From positions 313,168-377,167 of the forward strand of contig NZ_WFLM01000005.1 of NCBI RefSeq assembly GCF_009208775.1: a stretch of 64,000 nt of DNA, in the 5' to 3' direction. Within the stretch, counting starts at the first letter, position 1; every line of letters begins with the position of its first letter. A program made the translations under genes and the position numbers. The stretch is from Silvanigrella paludirubra. GTDB taxonomy: Bacteria; Bdellovibrionota_B; Oligoflexia; Silvanigrellales; Silvanigrellaceae. The notes under the pieces are model-generated. The model did not search any database. It was not told where the DNA came from and saw only the letters and a program-made list of their open reading frames with translations. Shown in pieces: positions 62,991 through 64,000 of this stretch.

Positions 62991-63827
62991 ATGGAAAAAA
63001 TACCAATAGGAATTTGGGTCCAAGATATAGTTAATTATATAGTTGATTTATCAGAATATCATTTAAGATTATTTTCAGACTCTTTAAATTTAGTTATTGG
63101 TAAAACAGTTGATGCATTGGAATGGACAAATCCATTTATATTAATTCTTATTATAGTAATATTAACTTACATAATAAAAAGAAATTGGAAAACATTAATT
63201 TTAATTATTTTTGGATGTCTTTTTATTTTAAATCTTGGCTACTGGAGAGAATCTCTAGAAACAGTTACGTTGGTACTTTTTTCTACTTTAGTTTCTGCAT
63301 TAATTGGAATTCCTCTTGGAATTTTATGTGCTCATAGACCATTTTTCTACTCATTTTTAAGACCAATTTTAGATTTAATGCAAACAATACCTACTTTTGT
63401 ATATTTAATACCTACATTAATGCTATTTGGCTTAGGAATGGCACCAGGACTTTTTTCAACCATTATTTTTTCAATGCCTGCCACAATTCGTTTGACTTAT
63501 TTAGGAATGAGTAAGGTACCACCTTCACTTATGGAAGTAGCTGACTCATTTGGCGCAAATCGATGGAAAAGATTATGGACAATTGAATTTCCTTACGCGA
63601 AAAGTTCCATTCTAACAGGAATTTCTCAATGCGTTATGCTTTCACTATCTATGGTTGTAATAGCTGCTTTAGTTGGCGCAGAAGGCCTAGGAAAACCAGT
63701 TGTTCAAGCATTAAATACCGTGAATATTGTCAAAGGTTTTGAATCTGGATTAACAATTGTCATTATAGCCATTTTACTTGACAGAATATTATCTGTTTCT
63801 AACAAAAAAGTTGGTGAATTAACATGA
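62991..63827 (+). CDS. choW: Choline/betaine ABC importer, permease
   Basis: The 278-residue permease has a short N-terminal soluble start (IPIGIWVQDIVNYIVD) and about six helices. LGILCAHRPFFYSFLRPILDLMQTIPTFVYLIPTLMLFGLGMAPG is the ProW/ChoW hallmark. The EAA loop reads LMEVADSFGANRWKRLWTIEFPYAKSSIL. It starts 31 bases after choX with GAGGA upstream and overlaps the ATPase start by ATGA. Confidence 0.92.
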   Translation: MEKIPIGIWVQDIVNYIVDLSEYHLRLFSDSLNLVIGKTVDALEWTNPFILILIIVILTYIIKRNWKTLILIIFGCLFILNLGYWRESLETVTLVLFSTLVSALIGIPLGILCAHRPFFYSFLRPILDLMQTIPTFVYLIPTLMLFGLGMAPGLFSTIIFSMPATIRLTYLGMSKVPPSLMEVADSFGANRWKRLWTIEFPYAKSSILTGISQCVMLSLSMVVIAALVGAEGLGKPVVQALNTVNIVKGFESGLTIVIIAILLDRILSVSNKKVGELT

Positions 63828-64000
63828 CTCAAGAATGTTTTAATATTAGTCATCTTGATTTAGTTTTTGGAAAAAATCCAAATAAGGCCTTTAATGCTTT
63901 AGATGCTGGTAAAAGCAGAGATCAAATTCATAAAGAATTAAACCAAATTGTAGCCGTCAGAAAAGTTAGTTTCAAAGTATATCAAGGCGAGATTCTAGTA
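63824..64000 (+). CDS. choV: Choline/betaine ABC importer, ATP-binding protein, 3' end outside window
   Basis: Only the first 59 residues are in the window. The start MTQECFNISHLDLVFGKNPNKAF, then ALDAGKSRDQIHKELNQ and VRKVSFKVYQGEILV, matches the N-terminus of ChoV/ProV-type ATPases, where LDAGKSR is a ChoV feature. Walker A would follow directly past the edge. The ATG overlaps the permease stop, giving the order binding protein, permease, ATPase. Confidence 0.85.
   Translation, partial: MTQECFNISHLDLVFGKNPNKAFNALDAGKSRDQIHKELNQIVAVRKVSFKVYQGEILV

Noticed and set aside
1-64000. CRISPR array, insertion sequence or prophage
   Set aside because: No regularly spaced repeats, transposase, integrase or phage structural genes were found on either strand.

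Overview
The window is a stretch of AT-rich (roughly 30% GC) Gram-negative chromosome. Gene content is mostly housekeeping: citrate synthase, RF3, ProRS, MetRS, RpoZ, MurG, TsaE, RsmE, HU, MetE, SerC and glutathione synthase. It also has Sec signal peptides, lipoproteins, several periplasmic binding proteins and large toxin-like proteins. This mix would fit a host-associated or predatory Oligoflexia/Silvanigrellales-type bacterium (Bdellovibrionota), but that placement is inference from style and content, not from a marker gene.

Layout. 1-2436: 3' part of a large protein with a ricin-type lectin segment. 2761-5359: three-gene ABC-2 exporter. 5523-8007: serC and a secreted catalase-like protein. 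8012-11210 (minus): degenerate PstB-like ATPase, citrate synthase and a PolB-like 3'-5' exonuclease. 11690-14688: a substrate-binding-like protein without a signal peptide, then pncB. 14703-16565 (minus): CPA2-type antiporter. 16668-18903: a conserved unknown gene coupled to fumarylacetoacetase. 19254-20946: an XRE/ImmA-like protein with a broken protease motif, then an acidic pentapeptide-repeat protein. 21039-23603 (minus): a large toxin-like protein. 23933-24009: tRNA-Asp. 24541-26187: prfC. 26325-30441: four envelope-type unknown genes leading into rsmE. 30480-32918: NTF2-like protein and two divergent solute-binding proteins. 33041-35951 (minus): aguB, aguA, an unknown gene and HU. 36107-39738: pdxY, mgtC-like, unknown genes and gshB. 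39889-42786: hmgA, murG, tsaE. 42770-47922: MFS efflux, binding protein, two exported unknowns and a MepB family protein. 47926-55454 (minus): SDR/DUF2867, then the run rpoZ-metG-HAD-methyltransferase-proS. 55656-59008: peptide ABC importer (binding protein and two permeases, no ATPase). 59505-61796: metE. 62015-64000: choline-type importer, cut at the right edge.

Pathways visible. The last steps of tyrosine catabolism are split between hmgA (39.9 kb) and fahA (17.6 kb). AguA-AguB make putrescine from agmatine. NAD salvage (pncB) and PLP salvage (pdxY) are present. Methionine synthesis uses the cobalamin-independent enzyme. Import covers peptides and choline or betaine.

Most notable signals. 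(1) An intrinsic-terminator-like hairpin lies in the pdxY leader, where no upstream same-strand gene needs one, and similar hairpins sit just before the ribosome sites of pncB, metG, aguA and a degenerate ABC gene. (2) A strongly expressed-looking XRE/ImmA-like protein has REIAR in place of HExxH, behind a leader rich in palindromes. (3) An ABC ATPase is altered at signature, Walker B and H-loop together. (4) Two large toxin-like proteins are present. (5) An unknown four-gene envelope operon precedes rsmE. No CRISPR array, insertion sequence, prophage or rRNA was seen.
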